Of a stretch of DNA of 64,000 nt, positions 36,531-47,034 are shown piece by piece. The stretch is from assembly GCA_964017235.1 (NCBI GenBank), contig OZ024927.1:19921160-19985159 (forward strand). Direction: 5' to 3'. The DNA is from Sabellastarte sp. h YS-2021 (Eukaryota > Annelida > Polychaeta > Sabellida > Sabellidae). The number at the start of each line of letters is the position of its first letter. The first letter of the stretch is position 1. The notes under the pieces were generated by a model that worked only from the letters and a program-made list of their open reading frames with translations, was not told where the DNA came from and ran no database searches. A program made the translations under genes and the position numbers.

Positions 36531-36675
36531 GGGGTTGTATAGATTTTTGTGACCAGCAGTCACGGCCCATCCGTGTGAGGAGGGGGATATGGGGGAGTTG
36601 GGGGTTGTATAGATTTTTGTGACCAGCAGTCACGGCCCATCCGTGTGAGGAGGGGGGGGATATGGGGGAGTTGGG
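36531..36675. repeat. 70-bp tandem duplication at left tip
   Basis: The unit 'ggggttgtatagatttttgtg...gtgtgaggaggggg.atatgggggagtt' occurs twice with a 70-bp period, the second having extra G residues. Its position within 60 bp of the terminus resembles subterminal repeats that often bind transposition proteins; that role is only inferred. Confidence 0.85.
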
Positions 36676-36900
36676 GGGTTTACTTAATGCAGGGTGTGTT
36701 AATTATCTGTGAAAATGAGGTTGAAATGAAATACATTTATTGGAAGGAAGTACATAAAATATTCATAGCATCACCAATAAATAAACAACATCTAAAGCTA
36801 CATAAGGGCAAATAAAATCATGTAAACAGCTAAAGGTAAAATAAAAAAAACAGCAAACATCCAAGAACCTTTAAAAACTAGTAAACAAATTTTGTATATT

Positions 36901-37300
36901 TAAGCATCTACATATTTATAGCATCAAATAAGGGACATTTACAGCTATATACAGATCTATCATAACACTAAAGAAATAAAACACAATTAGGACATACAAA
37001 TTTGTAAGGTATAAGGACAAAACATGCAAACAACAAGGATTATTTAAGCATCTACATATTTATAGCATCAAATAAGGGACATTTACAGCTATATACAGAT
37101 CTATCATAACACTAAAGAAATGAAACACAATTAGGACATACAAATTTGTAACAAAACATGCAAACAACAAGGATTATTTAATCATCTACACATTCATAGC
37201 AACAAATAAGGGACATTTAAAACTACAAATTTATCATAAATATGAAACATCCAAAATAGTTAAGACATTTAAACCCGTAAAAATTTGTAAGGACATTTAA
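36901..37300. repeat. 144-bp tandem repeat, left arm
   Basis: The unit beginning 'taagcatctacatatttatagcatcaaataagggacattta' starts at 36901, 37045 and (changed) 37179. The third is shortened and diverged. Non-coding. Confidence 0.85.
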
Positions 37301-37839
37301 AAATGAAATAGTCATGAAAGGTAAAAGGATTATATAGTCCATTAACCGCTGAATGACTCTAGTGTTTGCTACTTTTCATATTTTCAAAATAAAAGCATCA
37401 TAAAAAATCCTGGATTTCCATTGGGGTGACTATAATTCCAGCAACTATAATTCCAGCAATCCGATTGGCGTGACTATAAATCGGAGTCAGGGGTCATTTA
37501 AACATCTACAAATTAAAGCTAACCAAAAAAGTACACACAAGTAATGGTCAAGCTTTTTTCCCACAATTTTTCCCCAGTTAAAGGGACCCAGTTTCAAATT
37601 GTCACAGCAGCCTTTCATTAGACGTTGCATATAATTCAAACCCAATCCCTTTAATTTAAACCAACCCCTGTACATTATTACCTTTATTTTTAAGTAATTA
37701 CCTTATTTTAAAGTTTTCTCCATGACTGCTATTCAATAATACTGGAATAAGTAAGAATCCCTCTAATATACCAAAGTCCCAAAAATTTTAAATATCATAT
37801 ACTAGAGTCCAATGGAAAGGCTATTATTCCCCCCACTGA

Positions 37840-38720
37840 CAAAGCCATTCACACAGGTGGCGTCATTCATCATTAAAAAGGTCTTGTTAAGGAATTATAA
37901 TGTATAATTTTCAAATGCTCATAACTTTTCGAGGAATGGTCCGATTTTAAAAATTCAAAAAGGACCTTGATCCATATCTCCAGACAAAAATTTTGATATC
38001 TAATACTATAACCCCATATGATAAATGCACAATATTTCAAAATCCAGCATGCTAAAAAAGTCCCATTGTAAAAGCCTATAATCCCCCCCCCCCCTTGACC
38101 ATGCCATTCACACAGCTGGCGTCATTAATCATTAAAAATGTCTTGTTAAGGAATTATGATGCATAATTTTCAAATGCTCATAACTTTTTGAGGAATAGTC
38201 CGAATTTAAAAATTCAAAAAGTGTCTTAATCAGTGAGTCAAGACGAACGTGTTGATACCAAACATGCGCCTGTTAAACCAGTAATGAAAAATAGAAAAAA
38301 ATATTCATTAATTACGTCAAGAGACTCCTAAAGGCAATCTTCAAACAGCCTTAACTCAGCAAGGAATAGGCAGATTTTAAAAATTCGAAAAGCGTCTTAA
38401 TCAGTGAGTCCAGACTAATGTTTTGACATCAAACTTAACCATATATGAGCAATAGCGGGAATCAAATTTTAACTATACCAAATGGGCTACATTTTTTTCA
38501 AATGTTGATAACTTTATGAGGGATAGTCCGATTTTAATAATTTAAAAAAAGCTAAATCTACGATTCCAGGCAAAAATTTTGATACCAAATATTCATATAT
38601 TAAAGTTATAGTGAAGGGGTAAAGAAAATATACATTATGGGCTAAAAGTTTTTTTTCAAATGATGATAACTTTATGAGGGATAGTCCGATTTTAAAAATT
38701 CAAAAAGGAGCTTAATCTAC
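37840..38720. repeat. Diverged tandem repeats, left arm
   Basis: The phrase '(c/g)ataactttnngaggnatagtccgattttaaaaattcaaaaag' recurs with variation near 37920, 38179, 38350, 38508 and 38668. Each is followed by 'ccagac.aaaattttgatacc'. The spacing is irregular (about 160-260 bp), so this is an old array. Confidence 0.75.
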
Positions 38721-39010
38721 TATTCCAGACTAAAAATTTAATACCAAACATGCACATATTAAAGTGATAATAAATGAGCAATAAATCTCATAAATAGCTA
38801 CACCATTTAAATCTAAAGCCAAACCAGCAACAGCTAGTAATAAAAAGATTATACGCCCAATTAACTTTCAGGTATCAGGTATCCATGTGCTTAATCTCCG
38901 AAACTCGCGGATTCTAAGGCACGCCATCCAATCATAATGTAAGAATCATATATCATAAGCCATAGCAAGGTCGTCACCAGGGGATCATCGGTGTTCGGTA
39001 GCAATAAAAA

Positions 39011-39222
39011 CTAAGGAGGAAAAGACTTCTGAAACAGGTAGCTTTTGAGTCGCGTTTTGAAGCATGACAGTGTTGGAGCAGTTTGAATTTCCAGTGGCAA
39101 ATCATTCCAGAGTTTTGGAGCATCATATGAAAAAGACTTATTGAAATGAACCTTGGATTTATGAACTTTACTTATGCCAACTTTAATTGTTGAATGAGCA
39201 GTTTTGTGTGACTGCAAAACAA
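39011..39222 (-). pseudogene. LINE C-terminal fragment, left arm
   Basis: The minus-strand frame ends in a block with SYDAPKLWNDLPLEIQ and FKTRLKSYLFQ. This is the usual C-terminus of CR1/L2-type LINE reverse transcriptases (a Pro-x-Leu-Trp-Asn-x-Leu-Pro core followed by FK..LK..LF). The open frame extends upstream to 39313 but that part belongs to another repeat. The rest of the LINE is absent. Confidence 0.8.
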
Positions 39223-40070
39223 ACTGGAAAAAAGCACTCACAGAGCACAGACCTCTGCCACACGTACAAGCAGAAGGACGGAGAGTGGAGCTTATTGGTA
39301 GTGGCACCTCCAAAATTTAATCAGTTGTTACTTACACCTATACCACCATTCCCTGAAAATTTGAATGAAGTCCATGCATTATTTTATGAGTAAAGCGCTA
39401 AAAAGATATTTTTCGAGTTTAAGATAGTCTTAAAATGAACATGGGTGGAGGCATCACCTCCAAAATCTAATCAGTTGTTACTTGGACGTATTGTGATGGT
39501 CCAACGGCTGTCAGGCTACAAATGGGCGATAATAAGGTACTTTTTCAATCTTACCTTCTATTTAACTCTAGAACTTGCGAAAAACAGTATATTAAAGCTT
39601 AAATTCATGGTATTTTATCTTAACCTCATGATATTTGGTGTTTTCTGCAGCATTTAGGTTATTTGTATGAATCAATGAATCATCTGTGATTTGTGATGTT
39701 ATATAAACATCAGCCGGGAGTTAAAGCTTTTCAAAACAAATGGAGTAAGTAAAGTATTTGAATTTATGCATGGAGTTTGTAATATTTCCTTTATATGTGT
39801 GTGCATATGATGTTAAACTATTAATTTAGGCAATGTTGCATAATATTGGACATAATTTATGCGAATGCTGGTTTTAAGTTAAAAGCTATCACCCCCCCAG
39901 TTCATTCTCAGTATCGTCCCACTATTCATGTGACCTCTGGCAAAGTAAATATGAGAGCCACGGATTGCCAGTTTCTTCAGAATTCCGTAGTGAATTCCCC
40001 ATCAACATCAAGGGAGAAGGAGCCGAGAAGACAGAAGCGAAGCAGGAGCTGCCACCAGCAGCCAACTAGC

Positions 40071-40660
40071 AGCCATATATAGTCACCAGTAGCCATCCAT
40101 AGCCACCAGTACCCACCAATATAGCCGCCAATAGCCCCTAGACCCCATCCATCCATCCATGTGGGATGCCAGTAGCCACGTATAGCCGCTAGTAGCCACA
40201 TATATTCAACTATAAGATGCCCAGCCATATATAGTCACCAGTAGCCATCCATAGCCACCAGTACCCACCAATATAGCTGCCAATAGCCCCCTAGACCCCA
40301 TTCATCCATGTGGGATGACAGTAGCCACGTATAGCCGCTAGTAGCCACATATATTCAACTATAAGATGCCCAGCCATATATAGTCACCAGTAGCCATCCA
40401 TAGCCACCAGTACCCACCAATATAGCCGCCAATAGCCCCCTAGACCCCATTCATCCATGTGGGATGACAGTAGCCACGTATAGCCGCTAGTAGCCACATA
40501 TATTCAACTATAAGATGCCCAGCCATATATAGTCACCAGTAGCCATCCATAGCCACCAGTACCCACCAATATAGCCGCCAATAGCCCATTAGACCCTATT
40601 AATCGATGTGGGGCCGTCAGTAGCCATTGATAGCCACCAGTAGCCACCAATAGTAGCTGG
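40071..40660. repeat. 149-152-bp tandem array (TAGCCACCAG subunits), left arm
   Basis: The start word AGCCATATATAGTCACCAG lies at 40071, 40223, 40372 and 40521, giving periods of 152, 149 and 149 bp. Within each unit a shorter motif of about 10 bp (TAGCCACCAG, TAGCCGCCAA and so on) is repeated, so the array is hierarchical. Non-coding. Confidence 0.9.
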
Positions 40661-40757
40661 CAGTACTAATCAATATCCCTTTTCATTGAGCAGTAGAATA
40701 ACAGCTCTTAAAGGCAGATATAGTCCTTAGTAGTAACCAATGGTTGTCAGTAGCCAT

Positions 40758-41610
40758 GTTACGGTTATTAGTTGTTATCTACTTGTCCTAGATGGTATTT
40801 ATAACCTTATCTTGTAGTTGTGCTAATTATCATAATCACAACCTTCTGGTCAATGGTAACTTATAATAATTACCTGATAATTTCAATTCCATGATAATGA
40901 TTTATATATATTATTTAATTGCCTGTTAATAAATGTGAATGGTTCTATATATCCCTTGCTTTTTGATTGCTTGCTTGCCTCCTATTATGTAATTTTCCTT
41001 AGTTAAAATGAATAATAAGAATTGCTGGAGATGAAGATTTGCAATTACATTTTATTACACCCGGGATCCTGCAGTTCCAACAACTGGATATCCTGTGAGG
41101 TATAGTGAGGTTCAGAAGTAAACTTGTTTAATGAGACTTGGAAATCCTAGAGATGTCTGGTGATTCTCTACAGGAATCTGTTTCTGACATTTGGATGTCC
41201 TGTGAGGTGTAATGAGGTTCAGCAGTGAACCTGTTTTATGATACTTAGAAATCCTAGAGATGTCCGGTGATTCTCTACAGGAATCTGTTTCTGACATTTG
41301 AATGTCCTGGAAGGTATTACAAGATTCAGAGTGAATCTGGTTTTAAGATGCTCAGAGATCCTGGAGATGTCTGGTGATTCAGGAGTGAATCTGTTTCTGA
41401 CATTTGGATGTCCTGGAGGTGTCTGATGAAGAATCTATTTCAGTACTTGGACATGTCCTGGAGGTGCTGGTGATTCTGAAAGCTTGATTGAGACTCAGTA
41501 GTGAGTCTGACAATATTTCTGTACAGGTGGGAAATGAAGAATACAATGGCTGGATGGACCGTTCAGTTGAGAGCCAGTGTGAGATATTTATGCCGCTCGA
41601 ATCCATCACA
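40758..41610 (+). mobile_element. Candidate Ty3/gypsy 5' LTR, left arm
   Basis: It lies just upstream of a good tRNA primer site. It may start at TGTTACGG (40758) and end at ATCACA (41610), the usual TG...CA. A TATA-rich stretch and AATAAA lie near 40905-40935. No 3' LTR is present to define the ends, so the left boundary is a guess. The right part contains a 107-bp tandem array. Confidence 0.4.
41086..41480. repeat. 107-bp tandem array, left arm
   Basis: Units beginning 'ggat(a/g)tcctg(t/g)' start at 41086, 41193, 41300 and 41406. Each has 'gaaatcctagagatgtc.ggtgattc' and 'aatctgtttctgacatttg' words; later units are shorter and more diverged. Confidence 0.88.
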
Positions 41611-41613
41611 TTT

Positions 41614-41630
41614 TGGTGTCAGAAGTGGGA
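41614..41630 (+). promoter_or_regulatory. Primer-binding site for tRNA-Leu, left arm
   Basis: TGGTGTCAGAAGTGGGA is the exact complement of a eukaryotic tRNA-Leu 3' end including CCA (TCCCACTTCTGACACCA). It lies 3 bp after the candidate LTR end and upstream of gag, as expected for minus-strand priming by a Ty3/gypsy element. Confidence 0.8.
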
Positions 41631-41937
41631 TTCCATTGTTCGTTAGGAATGCAGTGATGCGGATCCAGCGCTTATTTCTTTAAGCAGAGTTATTTTATAT
41701 TGTAGATATATATAAAGAGTGAAACGGGTGAGAGGAGTGATGTAGCTGACAATGCAGCCGGGGGAGTGTTTTCTCAGTCCACGTGTGGCGGCTCAGGTGA
41801 TGTGGAACCAAAGAGACCAGATGACCAACAACGGATGGAAGCCCTAAAGTGTCTCAGACATCTTTGTCCAGATCGGAGAGAAGAAAGGGGACAAGCATTC
41901 CACCTGGAACAGATGGACAACCCTAGATGGAGAGCTG

Positions 41938-42717
41938 ATGCACCAGCGGGACTGGCCATTGGATTTGAGTCATCTTACTTACTTGGCCCACTTTGAGATA
42001 TGCAGTGAGATCAATGGCTGGAACTTCCAACAGCGCACACATTATCTGAGTGTTAGCTTGAGGGGGAACTGCATCCCAGGTGATGAACAACTTGCCACTT
42101 CACAGACGAAGAGATTATCATGAGCTGGTAACTGCATTAGACAGACGATTCAATTAAGAAAACCAGAGCGAGTTGTACCGTGTCCAACTACGGAATGGGC
42201 TCAGGCAAACAAATGAGAGTTTACCTGAGTTAGTTCAACACATCAGACAATTGGCTAGTCAGGCTTATCCTGGTGCCAATGCTGATGTCTTAGATGTCCT
42301 TGGGAAGGATTATATCATAGATTCAATAGATGATCCTGACATCCGCTGGAACATTTATCAAACAAAGCCAGAGAATTTAGACAGAGCAATATGCACCGCT
42401 GTAGAATTTGAAGCGTACAAATCAGCGGAGAAGCGAAGAACTTCAAGCAAACGTTAGTGAGGGATGTCCAGTACAAACCAAATGCAACAACGCAGAAGTC
42501 ATCACAAGACCATTCTGTAATCGATGAATTGAAGAAACAAGTGGAAGAGCTAAAGAGGAAGCTTCTAGACCAACCAATGAAGAGAGGGATTAGAGGTCAG
42601 ACTTCATACTTACAGTGTGGAAAACAGAGTTCTAATGTTAGGTGTTGGAAATGTGGGGAAATTGGACATATGATGCGTAATTGTCCCCATGAGTCCAAGA
42701 TTGAGATGTCAAACTAG
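41938..42717 (+). pseudogene. Ty3/gypsy gag, broken, left arm
   Basis: Gag would form the particle shell and package the element RNA. In order: a LAHFEICSEINGWNF...YLSVSLRG block (41970-42065) typical of the gag core; a frameshift near 42085; the continuation RRRDYHELVTALDRRFN; an in-frame TAA at 42155-42157; a second core half (42173-42450) with LPELVQHIRQL; then another frame change at 42457. That leads to a tail with a predicted coiled coil (VIDELKKQVEELKRKL) and one CCHC zinc knuckle, CWKCGEIGHMMRNC (C-x2-C-x4-H-x4-C, about 42643-42687). At least three lesions make it inactive. It resembles Mag-type elements; that clade call is inference. Confidence 0.85.
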
Positions 42718-42819
42718 ATCAGGCTGCATCTAGTGGTCGAGGTACAGCCGAACCTTGAAGACCACAAAAGATTTTGAGTCTTAGTGGGAATCGTGGGTAA
42801 GTGCTTATAGGGGAAACCT

Positions 42820-43119
42820 TTGAAATTTTTGATAGATACAGGTGCAGGTGTTACCCTCATTTCTGAGGGTATATTCCAACGGTTGAGTCAAGGTGTGGAG
42901 GGTTCTTTACAGAAAGTGCCATTTGATGTCTGTGGTGGAAGCCAACTAAAGGTTTTGGGCAAGGACCTAACAGAAATCACTATTGGGCCACTGAAAGTTC
43001 TCCATGAAATCATCGAGGCTGATATAGAGGCTGATGCAATCCTAGGGATGGATTTCCTGTCAACACATGAGTGCAAGGTGGACTTAGCTGATCAACATCT
43101 TACTATCCATGGCATTTAA
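42820..43119 (+). pseudogene. Retroviral-type aspartic protease fragment, left arm
   Basis: The pepsin-like retroelement protease matures Gag and Pol. The frame has the catalytic FLIDTGAG (Asp at residue 6 of the frame) and the flap/helix motif ILGMDFL at residues 74-80. It then runs into HLTIHGI and stops at 43119. The natural link to reverse transcriptase is missing: at about 43110 the sequence changes to the antisense ATPase gene, which overlaps the last 36 bases of this frame. A stop near 42807 separates it from gag. Confidence 0.85.
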
Positions 43120-43500
43120 GTCATCCTGTGGCGAGAAGGAAGTCAGCCTCAGTGTTGCCGGATCTACCTCAGCCTGACTCGGTATCCCTTCTAGAAATTC
43201 TATACCCTCCACTTCCCTTTTCATGCTGTCGAAAGTATCTTGGTAGATACCGTAACAATACAATATTTTGTTTACCGGTTCCGAAAACATGACATTCTTG
43301 TTCCTAAGTAAGCGAAACAACCATGTAGTTTTTCCGCTTTTGGTTGCTCCGGATACGCAGCCTGTGGATGCCGCTTCGAAAGGTAAGGGTACAGCTTCCT
43401 TTCCAAAATGATTATTGTGAAACTTCTGAATATGTCTCTTGTAGTTATAGCCTTTAGAAAAGCTTTTATCGCATTCACTACACGTTTTCATGATGGTCAT
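43084..43500 (-). pseudogene. Packaging-type P-loop ATPase with C2H2 finger, 3' truncated, left arm
   Basis: An ORF of 138 codons on the minus strand. Residues 7-28 form a C2H2 finger (C7, C10, H23, H28). Residues 41-75 contain FEAASTGCVSGATKSGKTTW, with Walker A GATKSGKT at 51-58, then a hydrophobic strand KILYCYG and a conserved-looking FLEGIPS. This order (finger, F..., P-loop, strand ending Tyr/Phe, GIP) is that of A32/FtsK-HerA-like genome-packaging ATPases of Polintons and large DNA viruses. The Walker B half is absent: translation runs into the gypsy protease junction after about residue 130. Upstream are TTATAAAAG and a 22-bp minisatellite. Truncation should make it inactive. The family is inferred from motifs; a cellular P-loop protein is less likely. 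Confidence 0.7.
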
Positions 43501-43611
43501 TTTTAAGGATAAAATGTCTTTTGCTTTTATAAAATTCTTAGGATTTTAGGGGCTTAAAGGCTTTAGATTTAGGGGTTTAGGGTACTTAGAGCTTAGGGTT
43601 TTAGGTTAAGG

Positions 43612-43985
43612 TGGCTCCTGAGGGGCTCCTAATTGGCTCCGGATGGCTCCGGATAGCACCTAAATGGCTCCAGATGGCTCCGGATAGCTCCTAAATGGCT
43701 CCTAAGTGCTCCAGAAGGGCTCCGGATAGCTCCTAAATGGCTCCTAAGTGCTCCGGAAGGGCTCCGGATAGCTCCTAAATGTCTCCGGATGGCTCCTAAA
43801 TGGCTCCGGATGGCTCCGGATAGCTCCTAATTGGCTCCGGATAGCTCCTAAATGGCTCCGGAGGGCTCCGAATAGCTCCTAAATGGCTCCGGATGGCTCT
43901 TTAGTGCTCCAGAGGGGCTCATAAGTGCTCTGGATGGTTCCTAAGTTCTCCAGAGGGGCTCAGGATGACTTCCTAAAGAATGTTG
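43612..43985. repeat. 21-22-bp GCTCC minisatellite, left arm
   Basis: About 16 variant units of 'aatggctccggatagctccta' (on the ATPase coding strand: TAGGAGCTATCCGGAGCCATT). The core GGCTCC/GCTCC recurs every 10-11 bp, so each unit is itself a dimer. It stands 110 bp upstream of the ATPase start. Confidence 0.9.
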
Positions 43986-44055
43986 GATAGGTTCGGAATA
44001 TTTTTTACAGTCAGAGCAATGACTAAGGATGTGAGACAAAAATAGCCTACTTCAT

Positions 44056-44394
44056 TTTATTGATAAAATATACATAAAGAATACATTATTAACGATCGAA
44101 AAATACAAACCAAATACTCCTAAAAAAACACAAATTACTGATCTACGTAACTGTACGGAACAGTGTCCTGATTGTTCCTGATTCTCCTTTTGTCATACAG
44201 GACCGAATACGATATCTGTTGCGCCCTGTTGTAACTCTTTGTCTCTTTGAAAAATTTGCAGAATTACCCTGCATGAAATGTGTACAGGCAAGTATAAACA
44301 GGCAGGAAAATTGCTCTGATGCCACACTGTAAAACTCATTAGGGCCATATAAACTCCAACAATACAGAGTAATTATTACAGAATTGAATTGCAA
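44056..44394 (-). other. 3' end of an unknown gene upstream of the ATPase, left arm
   Basis: An 83-codon minus-strand frame (44143-44394), unlike anything I know, with a basic C-terminus (QRVTTGRNRYRIRS). It is followed by an AATAAA signal (TTTATT at 44056-44061 on the plus strand). It reads in the same direction as the ATPase and ends before the minisatellite, as if it were the 3' end of the preceding gene in the captured block. Its 5' part stops at the gypsy boundary near 44405. Confidence 0.35.
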
Positions 44395-44407
44395 CAGGAT
44401 ACAGTAA

Positions 44408-45110
44408 AAAAGTAGTACACCCTTACCATAAGATTCCTTTATAGATGTGGGGAAAACTGGGTGAAAAACTTTATCAACTTCAACAGGAAGGGATTATATC
44501 TAGAATTGAATCATCAACTGACCTAGGCATCCCATTAGTAGTGAACTCAAAGAAGAATGAGGACTTAACAATATGCTTGGATCCTATTGATTTGAACAAA
44601 TATGTTTAAAATGTAACATTTTAAATGACCAAATAAAGAAGAAATTATGGCTTACCACCATGTGGCAAAGATGCTTACTGAACTTGATACAGCTAATGGG
44701 TTCTTCCAGTTAAAGTCAGGCAAAAATTCTCAGAAAGTCACAACCGTTAACACACCAATTTGCATAATATTGTTGTAAGAGGTAACAAAATAAAATTTCA
44801 TCAAAAAGAAAAAACTGCTATTGGAGAAAAAAAACAGGTGGTAACAAGCATGGATGACCTTATCTTGTGGGGCTACAACCAAAATGATATAACCAACAGC
44901 TGAAAACAGTACATCAAATAATTCTAATAGTGGATCTTTTTTTTAATTTAAAGAAATTTCACAATTTTAGGTGGCAGAGGTGATGTATTTAGGTGACTTG
45001 GTCACCCCCTGAAATGGTCACCCATCAAATGCGTCGGCAATAAAAGCACAATAACTCTTGAGTGTAAAAAAGAGTTGCAAAAGTTTTGTATAAAAAGTCA
45101 GCAATTATGT
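44408..45110 (+). pseudogene. Ty3/gypsy reverse transcriptase remnant, left arm
   Basis: Broken plus-strand translation: a start resembling VHPYHKIPL; EKLYQLQQEGIISRIESSTD and PLVVNSKKNEDLTICLDPID (44460-44605); FFQLK near 44705; a MDDLILWG block (44850-44875) at the catalytic Tyr/Met-Asp-Asp position; EVMYLGDLVTP (44975-45010); and a KKELQKF block (45065-45085). Many stops and frameshifts are present. It is the continuation of the same kind of element as the gag/protease at 41938-43119, separated by the ATPase block. No RNase H or integrase follows. Confidence 0.78.
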
Positions 45111-45305
45111 GGCAAGGTGGGTGCCAAGCTAAAAAGAAATAAAATGCACAATAAAAATAAAGACAATACCAATGCACACGAAGTGATAATCAAGATGTTA
45201 ATTGTTTCAACTGAAGATTGGAGAATCAAATTATTGTAGGCTTTGTAAGAAAAATGCTGAATGACGGCTCCTCTTTGATGATTGTCCTCTCTGATAAGAT
45301 TATCA

Positions 45306-46340
45306 TTTTTTTTTAAATAATTTTATTTTGTACAATTACATGTATAACAACACAATTACACAATGGACAAAAAATAAGCAAAACAAAGTAACAAGGATTT
45401 ACATGTATGTTTTTGCTACATTATAGTGAAAGAATTGTGTTCAGCCAAAAATAAATTATAAAAATTCCCCCATGCTTTGTTAAACTTATCCTGTCTGAAA
45501 TCAAGTTTGGCAATATATTCCTGCTCTTGGTATACTGATTTCAAGTAGTCACAAAAACCATCTAATAATAAATTTCCATTTTTATGTGAAGTTTTAAAAA
45601 TGTACATTTTTGCTGTTAAATAAATTGTGTTAAGTGGAGTACTTAAGTTGTTTGTTGCCAGAGAGCCCAGAATTATACAAGATGGATTGACATTAAAATT
45701 GGTCTGTAGTACCAATTCAATTCTGGCTTTGAGCACGAACCAAAACTGACAATTTTGCATTCCACAAACAGATGTACAATAGTTTCAGGTTGTTCCTCAT
45801 AAAAATTACACTTTCCACTGCCATGTTTATTAATTTTTAATAGGAGATCATTTATTCCCAGAATCTTATATAGTATTCTAAGCTGTAGCCATATCATGTC
45901 ATTGTCCTTCGCAGTTTTAAAACAAATTTGGAATATGTGTCTCCATGTATTTTCTGCAATGGTTAAATTAAATAAGTTTTTCCAGGACAGAAGAGGTGAA
46001 TTCTTATCGAGACACTGATAATTTCAAAATAATAAAAAGATTATCAGTTTGGGGTCTTGTACTTTCAGTAGTGTTCTGTACCAATTATGTGCCTTTCCCC
46101 ATTATTTTAAACTGTTAGAAATTATAATGTAAACTGTCACAGATCTTTTCCACATCTTGATTTCAGGAATTCAGTCACAAACCTATCTCAATCTATCTTA
46201 ACATTCGTGAAGCAATATTTCCTACCCTGAATCAATCCTAGTAATTGCATCAATTTCAGAAAAGTCTTCAACCATATAGGATACAAATGATTAAAATATA
46301 TTGAAACATTAAAGATTTAGCCCAAATATGGGGTGCTAAG
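45306..46340 (-). pseudogene. LINE 3' part with zinc-binding end (Tx1/L1-like), left arm
   Basis: Minus-strand coding remnants: a PIFGLNL block near 46330, FVSYMVEDFSEID near 46270, SWKNLFNLTIAENTWRHIFQ (about 45920-45990), LQLRILYKILGINDLLLK, then a knuckle-like C-NFYEEQPETIVHLFVEC (about 45770-45830). After that comes a C-terminal stretch to about 45422 (FRQDKFNKAWGNFY). This order is the C-terminal zinc-binding region of Tx1/L1-type LINEs. The 3' end is near 45306. Frames are broken. Confidence 0.72.
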
Positions 46341-46860
46341 AAAACCTTTCAAATTTAGGAGTAATAAATTTCAAATAAAATTAACAGTTAATCTGTAGCT
46401 ATTGTAGTTTTGAAGAATATGGAAATACAAAAACTTTTCTGCCACAAAGCATGATAAAATGTCAGGTGACAGAATTTAACCATTGGGGAATTTGGGGGAA
46501 GAAAGGAATAGTATATAATTAACTGAGGCAATATTATTATCTGGTAAAAAGCACAAAGAGCACAGGGGAGGGGGTAAACACATCATACCAGTTTGCATGT
46601 TTAGCTTATCACATAAGTCACCAAACGAGTACATTGACTGAAATCTTGAATATAACCTACACAATGAAGCCAAGTTGAACAGATTTTGTTTGCTAAAAAT
46701 GTTTCGTGGATAAAATAATATTTGGTGGCAAGTATTTTTTTAACATTCCTATAAATTGTCAAAGCAAACTGGAATCAATTTTCAAGAACCTGTTCTTTAA
46801 GTACATTGCTGAAGTACAATTATATATACGTTTTATATATTTAAAATTATGACAAATATA
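46341..46860. other. Unassigned inner left arm
   Basis: It contains a 65-codon minus frame (46476-46673) repeated in the right arm as part of a longer frame (47990-48277, plus). It may be more of the same LINE, but no motif was recognised. Confidence 0.35.
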
Positions 46861-47034
46861 TTCTTTAAGTCAGCCAGTTTCATAAACAAAATATTTTGGA
46901 AAATACATTTAAAAGTATTTTACATTAGGTATATGAGAATATATGAGACATTCATTGTAGCAAATGCCATGAATGCCAATAATATTTCCATTAGAGCACA
47001 CAGTATTTTTACATCAAGATGATATGTGTACAAT

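Larger units (their letters stand above)
36471..47034 (+). repeat. Left arm of the palindrome
   Basis: 10,564 bp matching the reverse complement of 47850-58221. The outer 8 kb is almost identical to the right arm. For example, the 62-codon frame at 37487-37675 and the protease frame 42820-43119 have identical translations in both arms. Inner differences include an extra 135 bp at about 46861-46995 and a stretch of about 57 bp in the reverse-transcriptase remnant that the right arm lacks. Confidence 0.95.

Noticed and set aside
39846..40082. 78-codon frame present in both arms as a conserved gene
   Set aside because: Its identity between arms only reflects the palindrome; it runs into the tandem array and has no recognised motif.
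43612..43985. Minisatellite as a CRISPR-like array
   Set aside because: Units are contiguous with no unique spacers and the genome is eukaryotic.
45296..46046. AAGATTATCA at 45296-45305 and 46037-46046 as a target duplication of the LINE tail
   Set aside because: LINE-like coding sequence continues through and beyond the second copy (toward 46340), so it is not the 5' boundary; probably chance or microhomology.
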